Source: Candidatus Iainarchaeum sp.
Lineage (GTDB): Archaea > Iainarchaeota > Iainarchaeia > Iainarchaeales > JAAZKV01
Assembly: GCA_028691435.1 (NCBI GenBank)
Contig: JAQUZG010000005.1
Location: forward strand, 1 to 51,581
Length of the DNA: 51,581 nucleotides
Reading direction: 5' to 3'
The position numbers and the translations under genes are program-made. Shown here piece by piece: positions 8,690-17,779 of this stretch (its first letter is position 1; every line of letters begins with the position of its first letter). The notes beneath the pieces were generated by a model that was given only the letters and a program-made list of their open reading frames with translations, was not told the origin of the DNA and did not search any database.

Positions 8690-9493
8690 ATGATTGAAGC
8701 AATAATAGGAATGATGTTCTTTATATTCATTTTTGGGTTAGTAATAATCTTACCACTGTTCTTGTCAACAGTTAAAATAATTAAAGAATATGAAAGAGGG
8801 ATAAAGTTTACACTTGGAAGATACAGTGGTGACGCTGGACCAGGATTAAATATAATTATTCCAATACTTCAAAAAATAGATATTGTAGATATTAGAATAA
8901 AAACTGTAGATATTCCAAAACAAGAAGTAATGACAAAAGACAATGTGCCAGTTAGAGTAAATGCAGTTGTTTATTTTTCAGTAGCTTCACCAAAAAAAGC
9001 AATTTTAAATATCCAAGATTATACTTATGCGGTAGCACAATATGCTCAAACTGCATTAAGAGATATTATTGGAAATAAAAGTCTTGATGAAGTATTATCT
9101 AATAGAGATGAAATTGCTAATGAAATTGAAGCAATTGTTGATAAAGAAACTGACCCTTGGGGAATTGATGTTACTGGAATAAAAATGCAAGATGTAGAAT
9201 TGCCAGACAATCTAAAAAGAACAATGGCAAAACAAGCTGAAGCAGAAAGAGAAAAAAGAGCTGTAATAATTAATGCTGAAGGAGAAGTTGCTGCTGCAAA
9301 GAATATTGCATTAGCTGCAAGAACATTATCAGAATCACCTGGTGCACTTCATTTAAGAACATTAAATACAATAAACGATGTTTCTTCAGATCAAAGTAAT
9401 ACAATAATTTTTGCTTTACCTGTTGAAGTATTAAGAGCTTTTGAATCAGTTGGAAGTATGACTAATCCAATTGGAAAAAAGACAAAAAAATAG
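8690..9493 (+). CDS. stomatin/slipin-like SPFH-domain membrane protein
   Basis: The product has 267 residues. An N-terminal hydrophobic hairpin (about residues 5-30) is followed by an SPFH/Band 7 domain with the slipin signatures EYERGIKFTLGRYSG, DIPKQEVMTKDNVPVRVNAVVYFSV and VTGIKMQDVELPDNLKRTMAKQAEAEREKRA. Family members form oligomeric rings on the membrane and are often paired with NfeD proteases; no nfeD is seen here. The ribosome binding site GGAG is followed by ATG after nine bases. It is the last gene of a two-gene unit that ends in a hairpin with a T run. Confidence 0.93.
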   Translation: MIEAIIGMMFFIFIFGLVIILPLFLSTVKIIKEYERGIKFTLGRYSGDAGPGLNIIIPILQKIDIVDIRIKTVDIPKQEVMTKDNVPVRVNAVVYFSVASPKKAILNIQDYTYAVAQYAQTALRDIIGNKSLDEVLSNRDEIANEIEAIVDKETDPWGIDVTGIKMQDVELPDNLKRTMAKQAEAEREKRAVIINAEGEVAAAKNIALAARTLSESPGALHLRTLNTINDVSSDQSNTIIFALPVEVLRAFESVGSMTNPIGKKTKK

Positions 9494-9505
9494 TTAATTT
9501 ATAAA

Positions 9506-9532
9506 TTTAGTTTGGAAATTCTCCAAACTAAA
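9506..9532 (+). terminator. hairpin plus T-run after the stomatin-like gene
   Basis: TTTAGTTTGG and CCAAACTAAA form a perfect 10-bp stem with a 7-base loop, followed by AACTTTTTTT. It looks like a bacterial intrinsic terminator, although archaea normally need only the T run. Confidence 0.6.
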
Positions 9533-9584
9533 AACTTTTTTTAAAAATAGTAAAATTTAAATATTATAAAAACAATAGTTAAAC

Positions 9585-9938
9585 ATGCCAACATTAAATA
9601 GTACTAGTCAAATCGTTAAACAAAGGAAAGTAAATAATAGACTTCATCAAGTAAGAAAAGTTACTGCCCCTAGTGCAAGACGATACCCATTATATCCAAA
9701 ACCACTTGGAACTAAACAAGCTAATTTAGAATGGCAAAAAACTATTGGAAATTTAAAAAAAATTGAGAAATTAGGCGGAAAAATATCTAAGGAGCAACTT
9801 CGTGCAATTTTTGCTTTTGCAATAGACAATGAAATCGCATTTAATAAAATTAATTTTGACTTACTGTCCAAAATATCAAAGTGGAAAAGAACTCCTGAAC
9901 AGTTACGACAGGGATTTGGAGCAATGAGCTTTGGATAA
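9585..9938 (+). CDS. hypothetical basic protein
   Basis: The product has 117 residues and no signal peptide or membrane segment. The first half is basic (KQRKVNNRLHQVRKVTAPSARRYPLYPKPLG). The second half is predicted helical (IGNLKKIEKLGGKISKEQLRAIFAFAIDNEIAF). No family is recognised. It resembles the 37449-37832 protein in layout (basic Pro-containing N-terminus, helical C-terminus), but I cannot show homology. It converges on the histidine phosphatase gene with one base between stop codons. Confidence 0.6.
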   Translation: MPTLNSTSQIVKQRKVNNRLHQVRKVTAPSARRYPLYPKPLGTKQANLEWQKTIGNLKKIEKLGGKISKEQLRAIFAFAIDNEIAFNKINFDLLSKISKWKRTPEQLRQGFGAMSFG

Positions 9939-9939
9939 A

Positions 9940-10515
9940 TTAACCTAAATTAAGTTTATACTTTTTGTATTCAATTGGGGAATTTTCTAATTTAAAAATA
10001 TTTGATTGATTAACATCTTCAAAAAAAGCTTGAATAATTCTCATTGAATTAGTGTGTGCACAAATTAAAATATTTGATTCTTTATTTGATTGTAAAAAAA
10101 CAAGTAATTCGTTTAAAAAAGGATAAATTCTTTTTTCAAGATCACTAAAATTTTCACCATGGGGAATAGTAGAAAAATGGTGTCTATGAATATTATGAAA
10201 TTTGTCTTCAAAATAATGTTTAATTAAGTCTTTTTCAAGACCTGTAAAAACCCCATAATTTCTTTCTCTTAATCTATGGTCAATAATTACTTTTGTTTTT
10301 TTATTATTTTTTAAAACTTCAACTAGTGCTTGTTTTCCCCTAATTTGATCTGAACAAAAAGCATAATCAAAATTAACAGATTTTAATTTTTTTGAAATTA
10401 TATTTGCTTTTTTAATTCCATCTTTAGATAATGGAAAATTAAGCCAACCAAGAAAAATATTTTTAGTTGAAAAATGTTTTATTGAACCAGTTCTAAAAAC
10501 ATAAACATTAGCCAT
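9940..10515 (-). CDS. histidine phosphatase (phosphoglycerate mutase-like) with altered active site
   Basis: The 191 residues follow the histidine phosphatase plan: an N-terminal strand and catalytic loop, LSKDGIKKANIISKKL, the acidic helix GENFSDLEKRIYPFL, and the second catalytic His in ILICAHTNSMR. The catalytic RHG triplet reads RTG (VYVFRTGSIKHF), so the phosphorylated His is replaced by Thr. The codons aga-act-ggt are clear. The protein may therefore be inactive, or act as a binding or regulatory protein. The frame is otherwise intact, which argues against simple decay. Confidence 0.78.
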   Translation of the reverse strand: MANVYVFRTGSIKHFSTKNIFLGWLNFPLSKDGIKKANIISKKLKSVNFDYAFCSDQIRGKQALVEVLKNNKKTKVIIDHRLRERNYGVFTGLEKDLIKHYFEDKFHNIHRHHFSTIPHGENFSDLEKRIYPFLNELLVFLQSNKESNILICAHTNSMRIIQAFFEDVNQSNIFKLENSPIEYKKYKLNLG

Positions 10516-10573
10516 TATAAAAAATAGTACTTTATACTTTAAAATTGTTTCTTTGACTAATCTTTTAGATAAG

Positions 10574-11407
10574 ATGGATTATTTAATTGCTATAATTTCT
10601 GGAATTATTCAAGGAATATTTGAATGGCTTCCAATAAGTAGTCAAGGAAATTTACTTGGTTTTTTTACACTTGCCAGTATTAATTTAGATAGTGCCATAG
10701 AATTATCAATTTTTTTACATATTGGAACAATGTTTGCAGCAATCATTTATTTTAGAAAAGAGATTATTGATTTAATTAAATCAAGTTTAATGAAAATAAA
10801 ATCATTAGATAAAAAAAATAAAATTAATTTAAGAAAAAAAGATTTAGAAAATTATAATTTTGCAAGATTTTTATTTATTGCAACTGCGAGTACGGCAATA
10901 ACTGCTATTCCATCATACTTTTTTCTAAGAAAGATAGTTGGAACAAATGTTACTACAAGTATACTAATTTTAATTGCCTTAATGTTAATAGTTACTGGAA
11001 TAATACAAATTAAACAAACTAAAAAACAAAATAAAATAGATAATACAAATGAGTTATCTATAAGAAATGCGATAGCTGTTGGTTTAATGCAAGGATTTTC
11101 AATAATCCCTGGAATTTCAAGAAGCGGAATGACTACGGCAACTTTGTTGTTTTTAAATTTTAAACCAGAAAATGTGTTTAAAATTTCTTTTTTAATGTCT
11201 ATTCCAGCAGTAATTATTGCAGAAATTGGTTTTGGAATAATTGAAGGATTTACAATCACACAATATTCAATAGTTGCAGTAACTATTTCATTTATTGTTG
11301 GATTAATTAGTATTGATTTATTGATAAAATTTGCAAAGAAAATAAATTTTTCATTATTTTGTTTTATACTTGCTTTAATTTATATTGTTGCGTCAATAAT
11401 AATCTAA
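10574..11407 (+). CDS. uppP: undecaprenyl/polyprenyl-diphosphatase, BacA/UppP family
   Basis: This is an integral membrane protein of about 277 residues with around eight hydrophobic segments. It carries the family motifs GIIQGIFEWLPISSQGN near the N-terminus and PGISRSGMTTATLL around residue 190. The bacterial SSSGH reads SSQGN, a form I recall from archaeal members. It dephosphorylates a polyprenyl diphosphate lipid carrier so that it can be reused for glycan transfer. The start at ATG 10574 is preferred to the upstream TTG. It is functionally linked to the polyprenyl synthase upstream and the dolichol-kinase-like gene at 45201. Confidence 0.9.
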   Translation: MDYLIAIISGIIQGIFEWLPISSQGNLLGFFTLASINLDSAIELSIFLHIGTMFAAIIYFRKEIIDLIKSSLMKIKSLDKKNKINLRKKDLENYNFARFLFIATASTAITAIPSYFFLRKIVGTNVTTSILILIALMLIVTGIIQIKQTKKQNKIDNTNELSIRNAIAVGLMQGFSIIPGISRSGMTTATLLFLNFKPENVFKISFLMSIPAVIIAEIGFGIIEGFTITQYSIVAVTISFIVGLISIDLLIKFAKKINFSLFCFILALIYIVASIII

Positions 11408-11439
11408 TTATATTAAAAATAACAAACAAAAGATAATAA

Positions 11440-11970
11440 TTAATCATCTTCAACTAAACTTAATTCATTTTCCCAAATATCCACAAAACTGTCTACTAGT
11501 GAATCTAAGAATGATTTTTTATGAATTATAAAAAGAGAAATTATTTTTTCTTTTTCATTTATTGAATAAAAAGTTAACGATTTTTCAGTTGTTTTACTAA
11601 CAATTTTTGATTCTATTAATTTTGATAAATAATTTTTTGTTATATTTAATGGAAAATCAGTAGATTGAGAAATTACTTTTGCAGTTGCTCTTCTTTTATT
11701 TAATAAAAATAAAACGATTGTTCGCAATTGTTTTTGTCTTAGAAGATTCATTAAATTTGTATCAACATTTTCTCCATTAGCATAAAATCTAAGAAATTTT
11801 CCTTCTTTTTTTGATTTAATATAATTTTTTCTTTCAAGATAAGAAATATGATATTGTATTGCACCTGTTGCTAAATTTGTTCGTCTTTGAATTTCACGAA
11901 AATGAAGTCCTGGATTTTGCACAACCACAGCATAAACTTTATCCCGTGGTGAATAACAATCTTCTTCCAT
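11440..11970 (-). CDS. winged-helix transcriptional regulator (tandem wHTH)
   Basis: The 176 residues contain two winged-helix modules. The first (about 10-70) reads NPGLHFREIQRRTNLATGAIQYHISYLERKNYIKS, a form common among archaeal regulators. The second (about 80-150) includes RRATAKVISQSTDFPLNITKNYLSKLIESKIVSK. No ligand domain is seen. It follows a small membrane protein gene by 50 bases on the same strand, so the pair probably forms one operon. A ribosome-binding-like GTGAT precedes the ATG. Confidence 0.85.
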   Translation of the reverse strand: MEEDCYSPRDKVYAVVVQNPGLHFREIQRRTNLATGAIQYHISYLERKNYIKSKKEGKFLRFYANGENVDTNLMNLLRQKQLRTIVLFLLNKRRATAKVISQSTDFPLNITKNYLSKLIESKIVSKTTEKSLTFYSINEKEKIISLFIIHKKSFLDSLVDSFVDIWENELSLVEDD

Positions 11971-12020
11971 AATAATATCACATAATTTAACTTTTTTAGA
12001 TAAATTTTTTTAATTAAAAG

Positions 12021-12383
12021 TTATTTTTTGAATAATGCAATAAATAAAATCCCAATTATTAATAAATCAAAAAATCCTTGAACTGCAAAATTCATGAAAA
12101 TTCCTGGTGAAAAGTAAAAATCCAAAACCATCAGAATTGATTTTATAAAGAATAATGAAAATGCTCCAAATACAATTAATAGTCTTTTTGATTTAGATTT
12201 GTTCCATGCTAAAAATGAAATACCAACTAAAACTAGCGAAATAATTAAGGAAACAAAAAGAATAATTGGATTAAATATTGTGGCTAATTCTATTCCGGGT
12301 CTTAAAACATCCCAAGGCGCACTTGCAAAAACTCCTTCAATTAGGAATAATAATGTTGAAACTAATAAAATCTTTTTTATCAT
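12021..12383 (-). CDS. small membrane protein with signal peptide, partner of wHTH regulator
   Basis: The 120 residues start with a signal-like segment (MIKKILLVSTLLFLIEGVFASAPW) followed by three membrane segments (about 36-58, 68-88 and 95-117). No family is recognised. The ribosome binding site GGTGG lies seven bases before the ATG. Co-orientation with the downstream wHTH gene suggests a membrane component whose state is linked to that regulator, but this is inference from position only. Confidence 0.65.
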   Translation of the reverse strand: MIKKILLVSTLLFLIEGVFASAPWDVLRPGIELATIFNPIILFVSLIISLVLVGISFLAWNKSKSKRLLIVFGAFSLFFIKSILMVLDFYFSPGIFMNFAVQGFFDLLIIGILFIALFKK

Positions 12384-12554
12384 ATCTTTCCACCCAATAT
12401 AATTATCATCAAAAAATTTAAAAAAAGAATTAAAACAAATTAAAAAGATAAAATAATGTGAAATTTTTATTTAAAAACTGTTTTAGCACAATCACACCCG
12501 ATCAAATCCATTTAAACCAAGTGATTTAATAAATATTCATTAGAAACATTATTT

Positions 12555-13718
12555 ATGACATTAGAAAAAAATATGCCCATCACATATATTTACAGCATAT
12601 TAATGAAACGAGTTACTATGCCAATAATTATTATTTATTTTTTATTTAACAATTTAAATTATTCTGAAATTGCTTTATTAGCATCTATTTCTGCAATTAT
12701 TGGATTAATTTTTGAAATTCCAGCAGGAGCAATAACTGATAAGTATGGAAAAAAAACAATGATGATTCTTATAGGGATTTGTAGCTTTTTTATGATGTTT
12801 TTTTATTTTATTGGAACTGGATTATTTGAATTTATAATTGCAAGCATATTTTTAGGGTTATGGATTGCTTTTGAAAGTGGTACTAGAGATGCATTATTAT
12901 ATGACACTTTAATAGAATTAAAAAGAAAAGATGAATATAAAAAAATTTATGGAAAAATGATTCTTTATTCACACATTGGAAATGCATTAATATTATTACC
13001 AATCCCACTACTTTATTCAATTGATATTAAATTACCTTTTTTAATTGGGATAGTGTTTTCAATATTAACAATAGTTTTTGGATTTTTAATTCAAGAACCT
13101 AAAATTGAAACAGAGAAAGATCATAAATATATTTCATCATCGATAAAAGAAATTCTTACAAATAAAACAATCATTTTTATGCTTATTTTAATGATGATTT
13201 CTTTTGCTTCAATCTTTGCATATTCTGAATTTAAACAACCATTATTAGTTATTTCTGGAATAGAAATTATTTATTTTGGAGTAATTTATGCAATTATTAG
13301 AAGTCTTTCTGGAATAGGGGGAATTTTACCCCATAAATTACACAATTCAACACTAAAAAAATATACATTTTGTTTTGGAATAATTTTACTTATCATTAGT
13401 TTTATATTTTCTTCTTCAAATATTGGTCACATTATAATTTTTGGAATTTTAATAATTAGTTTAACAGAAGGAATACTTAGAGTATCATTTTATGATAAAT
13501 TAAATTCTAAGATATCTTCACAAAATAGAACAACAATTTTATCAATTACAAGTGTTTTACAACAACTATATAAAGCAGTTTTTGTTTTAATAATGGGATT
13601 TTTAGCTGATTTTATTGGATTAACTCAAATGTTTTTCCCAGCAACAATCATACTAATAATTGCAATTGGATTAACATTTATTATTTTTAAAAATCAAGTA
13701 TCCACAATTTTTACATAA
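12555..13718 (+). CDS. MFS transporter
   Basis: The 387 residues contain about 12 hydrophobic segments. The MFS signature between segments 2 and 3 is present as GAITDKYGKKTMM, and the preceding block LIFEIPAGAITDKYG is typical of drug or sugar-type MFS carriers. Substrate is unknown. The gene stands alone, with about 170 bases of AT-rich sequence upstream and no recognisable RNA element. Length and topology are normal, unlike the half-size MFS protein at 47041. Confidence 0.88.
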   Translation: MTLEKNMPITYIYSILMKRVTMPIIIIYFLFNNLNYSEIALLASISAIIGLIFEIPAGAITDKYGKKTMMILIGICSFFMMFFYFIGTGLFEFIIASIFLGLWIAFESGTRDALLYDTLIELKRKDEYKKIYGKMILYSHIGNALILLPIPLLYSIDIKLPFLIGIVFSILTIVFGFLIQEPKIETEKDHKYISSSIKEILTNKTIIFMLILMMISFASIFAYSEFKQPLLVISGIEIIYFGVIYAIIRSLSGIGGILPHKLHNSTLKKYTFCFGIILLIISFIFSSSNIGHIIIFGILIISLTEGILRVSFYDKLNSKISSQNRTTILSITSVLQQLYKAVFVLIMGFLADFIGLTQMFFPATIILIIAIGLTFIIFKNQVSTIFT

Positions 13719-13822
13719 ATCTTTAATTATTAAAAAAATTAATTTCTTTTATATATTCAAGCTTTACTTGTCATAAATAGAATCTATGTTAGAAATTAAG
13801 TCAATTCGTTTGCTGTGTCATT

Positions 13823-14389
13823 TTAATCATTTAATTTTTCTTTTAGTTCTTTTTTAAGTTGTTTTGGATTGTTATATAAAATTGTGCTAATTCCTTTCTT
13901 TTTTGCTAAATTAATTATTTCCATCGAATCATCAATAAAAAGAATTTCTTCTGGCAATAAATCAATTTTATTTATTAAAATATCATAACTTTCTAAATCT
14001 TTTTTTCTATATCCAATTTTAGAAGACATAAATATATTTTCTGATTTTTTAAATATTTCTGGATATTTTAATTTAATAAATTCTAAATGAATTGGATTAG
14101 TGTCTGAAAACAAGTAATTCTTTCCTTCAAAAGATAAAAAAATTTTGAAAACTTCATTAATTTTTTTTATTGGAAAATAAGCTTTTCCATATTCTTCAAT
14201 AAAATTTTTTTTAGGAATTCCTAACATTTTTGATGCTTGATTAATAAATTCAGTTTTAGTAATTTTTCCTGAGCCAAACTTATGCCTTAGTTCTTCGCTC
14301 CCTTCTTTATTTTTCCAAAATTCACCAATAAAAGGATTTTCAAGGAGAACTCCACCAATATCCCAAACAATTGCTTTTATTTGATTCAT
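13823..14389 (-). CDS. HAD-superfamily hydrolase
   Basis: All four HAD motifs are visible: VWDIGGVLLEN (motif I, nucleophile Asp), YLFSDTNPIH (motif II), the Lys in GYRKKDLESYDIL (motif III) and ILFIDDSMEIINLAKKKG (motif IV). At about 189 residues with a small helical cap it resembles the epoxide-hydrolase/YihX subgroup, which often dephosphorylates sugar phosphates. The substrate is unknown. The ATG at 14389 is preferred to the TTG at 14398; it lies five bases past the gatB stop, so it is the last gene of the gatCAB unit. Confidence 0.87.
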   Translation of the reverse strand: MNQIKAIVWDIGGVLLENPFIGEFWKNKEGSEELRHKFGSGKITKTEFINQASKMLGIPKKNFIEEYGKAYFPIKKINEVFKIFLSFEGKNYLFSDTNPIHLEFIKLKYPEIFKKSENIFMSSKIGYRKKDLESYDILINKIDLLPEEILFIDDSMEIINLAKKKGISTILYNNPKQLKKELKEKLND

Positions 14390-14394
14390 TTTAA

Positions 14395-15804
14395 TCAATT
14401 AATTTTTTCTTTTAATTTTTCAAGAACTTTATCAATTTGTGCAGAACCTTTTGTTTGACGCATGATTTGTCCAGCTAAAAAGTTAAGTGTTTTTTCATTT
14501 CCATTTTTGTAATCTTCTTTTGCTTTAGGATTAGCATCAATAACACTTATAACTATTGAATCTAAATCAATTGTAGTATCAACTAAAAGATTATTTTTTT
14601 CTAGATATGATTTTGGAGAAGTTTTGTCTCCAGAAATATAATTAATCATTGATTCTTTTACGTTTTTATCTGACACCTTTTCCGATTCAATTAATTTTAC
14701 TAAATCAAAAATATCCGTTTCATTAATTTTCACTTGATTAAAATTTAAAGAATCATGATTTAAAATTGATAAAAATTCTCTTGTCAATATTTGATTAGTT
14801 ATTTTTGGTGATGCACCTTTTTTTACAATTGTTTCAAATAAATTTGATAATTCAAAATCAGAACAAAGAACTTTTGCATCATATTCTGACAAATTATATT
14901 CCTTAATGAATCTAACGATCTTTTCTTTTGGAAGTTCTGGCATACTTGATTTTATTTTATTCAAGTATTCATCAGTTAAATTTACTTTTACTAAATCTGG
15001 ATCAAAAATATATCCATAATCTTCTTCTGTTTCTTTTTTTCTTAATGGAATTGTTGTATTTGTCTCTTGATTATAGGCTCTTGTGTGTTGTTCAATTGTT
15101 TTACCAAGTTTAGTTTCATTTATTTGTCGTTTTATTTCATAAGTTAGTGCTTTTTTGGCATTTGCAAAACCTGAAATATTTTTTATTTCTACACGATTTC
15201 CACCATTTATTGAAATGTTACAATCGGCTTTAAGAGTAGTTTCTGGTTTTAAAACTAATAAATAAGATAAAATATTTTCAAGAGTGATTAAAAATTCCCT
15301 TGCCTCATCTGGTGTTGTTAAATCAGGTTCTGTTACAATTTCAATTAAAGGTAACCCACTTCGATTATAATCAATTAAAACGTAATTACTTTGCCCCATA
15401 CCACTAGGGTGAATTAATGCAGCTGGATCAATTTCTAAATGCGCTCTTCTAATAGTTATTTTTTTGTCACCCAATTCAACAAATCCTTTTCCTGCAAGAG
15501 GAATTTCATACTGAGTGATTTGATAATTTGCACTCATATCTGGATAAAAATAAGTTTTTCTTGAAAAGAAAAAATCTTGGTTGATTTTACAATTCAAGGC
15601 TAGTCCAACTTTTGTTCCAAGTTCTACCGCTTTTTCATTTAAAACTGGTTTACTTCCTGGGTGACCTAGACAAACTGGACAACAAAGTGAGTTAGGTTTT
15701 GATTCGTTCACATTTGTTGGACAAGAACAAAATAATTTTGATTTAGTGTCTAAGTATGCATGAATTTCTAGACCAATCATTACTTTTGTTTCTTCGTTTT
15801 CCAT
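14395..15804 (-). CDS. gatB: Asp/Glu-tRNA amidotransferase subunit B
   Basis: Signatures are MIGLEIHAYLDTKSKLFCSC, the two CxxC pairs of the zinc site (CSCPTN and CCPVCLGHPG), YFYPDMSANYQITQYEIPL, and a C-terminal YqeY-like tail (ANPKAKEDYKNGNEKTLNFLAGQIMRQTKG). GatB activates the acyl group on mischarged tRNA and transfers ammonia delivered from GatA. In archaea that also have GatDE, GatCAB is expected to serve Asp-tRNA(Asn). Three in-frame ATGs lie within 15 bases (15819, 15810, 15804). The last fits family N-termini best. Confidence 0.96.
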   Translation of the reverse strand: MENEETKVMIGLEIHAYLDTKSKLFCSCPTNVNESKPNSLCCPVCLGHPGSKPVLNEKAVELGTKVGLALNCKINQDFFFSRKTYFYPDMSANYQITQYEIPLAGKGFVELGDKKITIRRAHLEIDPAALIHPSGMGQSNYVLIDYNRSGLPLIEIVTEPDLTTPDEAREFLITLENILSYLLVLKPETTLKADCNISINGGNRVEIKNISGFANAKKALTYEIKRQINETKLGKTIEQHTRAYNQETNTTIPLRKKETEEDYGYIFDPDLVKVNLTDEYLNKIKSSMPELPKEKIVRFIKEYNLSEYDAKVLCSDFELSNLFETIVKKGASPKITNQILTREFLSILNHDSLNFNQVKINETDIFDLVKLIESEKVSDKNVKESMINYISGDKTSPKSYLEKNNLLVDTTIDLDSIVISVIDANPKAKEDYKNGNEKTLNFLAGQIMRQTKGSAQIDKVLEKLKEKIN

Positions 15805-15823
15805 AATCATCAAAACCATTTAT

Positions 15824-17266
15824 TTAATTAATCATTTCAATTAATTTTCCAAACGCAGTTAATTTTTTTTCTTCTAAATGATTTGCAACAGTCATTAAGC
15901 CAACAGGCATATCTTGACTAAATCCAATTGGTGAAGATAAATGTGGTAACCCAGCTAAGTTTGCAGGAACTGTGCATAAATCCATTGCATAATTTTGAAT
16001 CGGCGTTAATTTTTCAATTTCATCAAATCTAGGAGCAACCGTTGACATTGTTGGATTTAATAATAAATCATAATTTTTAAAAGCACTTTTAAATTCATTA
16101 ATTAATTTTGTTCTAACTTTAAGTGACTTTAAATAATATGCATCTCTAAATCCTGACATTCTTGCAAAAGTTCCAAGAATTATTCTTCTTTTTGCTTCAT
16201 CACTAAAATTTGCACTACGAACTAGCGAAAAATAATCATCAAAATGTAAACCGTCTACGTCTTCTTGTATCCCATATCTTAATCCAGAAAGTTTTGCTAA
16301 ATTTGTTGATGCTTCACTTGTTGCAATTATATAATATGCACTTAATGCGTATTTTACATTTAAAGGTAAAGATACTTCTTCAACTTCAACAAATTCTCTT
16401 AATTTTTCAATTTGTTTATCAAAAACTTTTTTTACGTCTTGATCACAAAATTCATAAAAATCTTTTATAACTGCAATTTTATTTACATCTTTATTAAGTT
16501 CATTTAAATCTAAAGCATCTAAATCATAATCATCCACAGCATAATTAATTCCAAGATTTGTTGAATCCATTTCATCTTTTCCACTAATTACATTTAGTAA
16601 TAATTCACTATCAAAAGTATTTCTTCCAATTGCTCCAATTTTATCTAAGGAATTTGCATAATCAATTAAACCATTTCTTGAAACTAATCCATAAGTTGGA
16701 GTTAAACCATTTACACCACAATAAGATGCTGGACAAGCTATGCTCCCACCAGTACTTTCTCCAATAGATAAATGATATGCACTTGTGTAAGCAGTGAAAC
16801 CACCACTTCCACCACTTGATCCCCCACAAGATCTATTTTGATCAAATGGATTTTTTGGAACTTTTATAGTGTTTGTTGAAAATGTTCCAAACCCAAATTC
16901 ATCTTGAGTAGTTTTTGCTAAAATAATTGCTCCTTCTTCTCTTGCTTTTTTAATTACCGTTGCATCAAATTGTGGTTTATACCCAGCAAGTATTCTTGAA
17001 CCAGCTTTACTTTCTAAATCTTTTACAACAATTGCATCTTTTACAGTTATTGGCACTCCAAATAATTTTCCTTTTTTATTTGAATTTCTTAAATTTTCTA
17101 ATTGTTTTAAAACTAATTGTTCATCAAATGATTCAATATAATTTAGACCTTTATTTTGAGAATGTTGTAATTCAAAAATTATTTTTGACAAGTTTTCTTC
17201 AACTTGTGAAAAATCACTTTTTGCTAAATTAACGAAATGTTTTATTGTTTCATCTTGTTTAATCAT
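15824..17266 (-). CDS. gatA: Asp/Glu-tRNA amidotransferase subunit A (glutaminase)
   Basis: The 480 residues carry the amidase signature with the Ser-cisSer-Lys triad: PITVKDAI (Lys), CGGSSGGSGG (cis-Ser) and GESTGGSI (nucleophile Ser). It hydrolyses glutamine and channels ammonia to GatB. A GTGAT ribosome binding site precedes the ATG at 17266. It lies between gatC (125 bases upstream) and gatB (under 20 bases downstream), in the order C-A-B. Full length, with no sign of damage. Confidence 0.96.
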   Translation of the reverse strand: MIKQDETIKHFVNLAKSDFSQVEENLSKIIFELQHSQNKGLNYIESFDEQLVLKQLENLRNSNKKGKLFGVPITVKDAIVVKDLESKAGSRILAGYKPQFDATVIKKAREEGAIILAKTTQDEFGFGTFSTNTIKVPKNPFDQNRSCGGSSGGSGGFTAYTSAYHLSIGESTGGSIACPASYCGVNGLTPTYGLVSRNGLIDYANSLDKIGAIGRNTFDSELLLNVISGKDEMDSTNLGINYAVDDYDLDALDLNELNKDVNKIAVIKDFYEFCDQDVKKVFDKQIEKLREFVEVEEVSLPLNVKYALSAYYIIATSEASTNLAKLSGLRYGIQEDVDGLHFDDYFSLVRSANFSDEAKRRIILGTFARMSGFRDAYYLKSLKVRTKLINEFKSAFKNYDLLLNPTMSTVAPRFDEIEKLTPIQNYAMDLCTVPANLAGLPHLSSPIGFSQDMPVGLMTVANHLEEKKLTAFGKLIEMIN

Positions 17267-17391
17267 TTTATCACAATTTTTATTTTTTAATTTATCATAT
17301 TTTTTTTAATTTTATAATATTTTTTATTTTTCTAAATTTTATTTTCTTATATTTCTTAAATTTTATTTTTCTAAATTATTTATTCTAAAAA

Positions 17392-17694
17392 TTACATTGC
17401 CTTTGGCCCTTTAATATAACCATTTTCTTTTAATTTTTCAATCACATTTTTTAGTGCTTCATCTTGAGAGAAGTTTTGATTTGGCTCATCTTTTCTAAAC
17501 TTGTTTTTTTGTTCAATTGGTTGAAAAGATGCTTCTAAATCACTTACATCAATTTCATCTAATTTGTTAAAAGAATCAAGAATAACGTCTTTGATTTGAC
17601 TAGTGAATCTTTCAAGTTCTTCTTCAGTTAGTTCAAGTCTAGCATTTTTTGCAACTTTTTTAACCAAATCTTTAGTTATTTCTATATTAACCAT
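17392..17694 (-). CDS. gatC: Asp/Glu-tRNA amidotransferase subunit C
   Basis: The real protein is about 100 residues starting MVNIEITKDLVKKVAKNARLELTEEELERF, with the helical N-terminus and extended wrap region (DLEASFQPIEQKNKFRKDEP) of GatC, the clamp that holds GatA and GatB together. The ORF track extends it by 54 hydrophobic residues to 17856. That part is AT-rich promoter sequence overlapping the start of the divergent HEAT gene and should be dropped. TTTATAAAC lies roughly 26 bases before the ATG, suggesting a leaderless start for the gatCAB-HAD unit. Confidence 0.93.
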   Translation of the reverse strand: MVNIEITKDLVKKVAKNARLELTEEELERFTSQIKDVILDSFNKLDEIDVSDLEASFQPIEQKNKFRKDEPNQNFSQDEALKNVIEKLKENGYIKGPKAM

Positions 17695-17779
17695 AGTAAA
17701 TTTATAGTAGAAAAAGTTTATAAAATTAATAAAATTAAAAAAAGATAACAATTTAAAATAAAAGTAACTTAAGTATAAT

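Noticed and set aside
12384-12554. Possible C/D guide RNA or riboswitch in the gap before the MFS gene
   Set aside because: No pair of C (RUGAUGA) and D (CUGA) boxes and no strong stem were found.
13719-13822. Possible small RNA in the gap after the MFS gene
   Set aside because: Slightly less AT-rich near the right end but no convincing boxes, stems or promoter.
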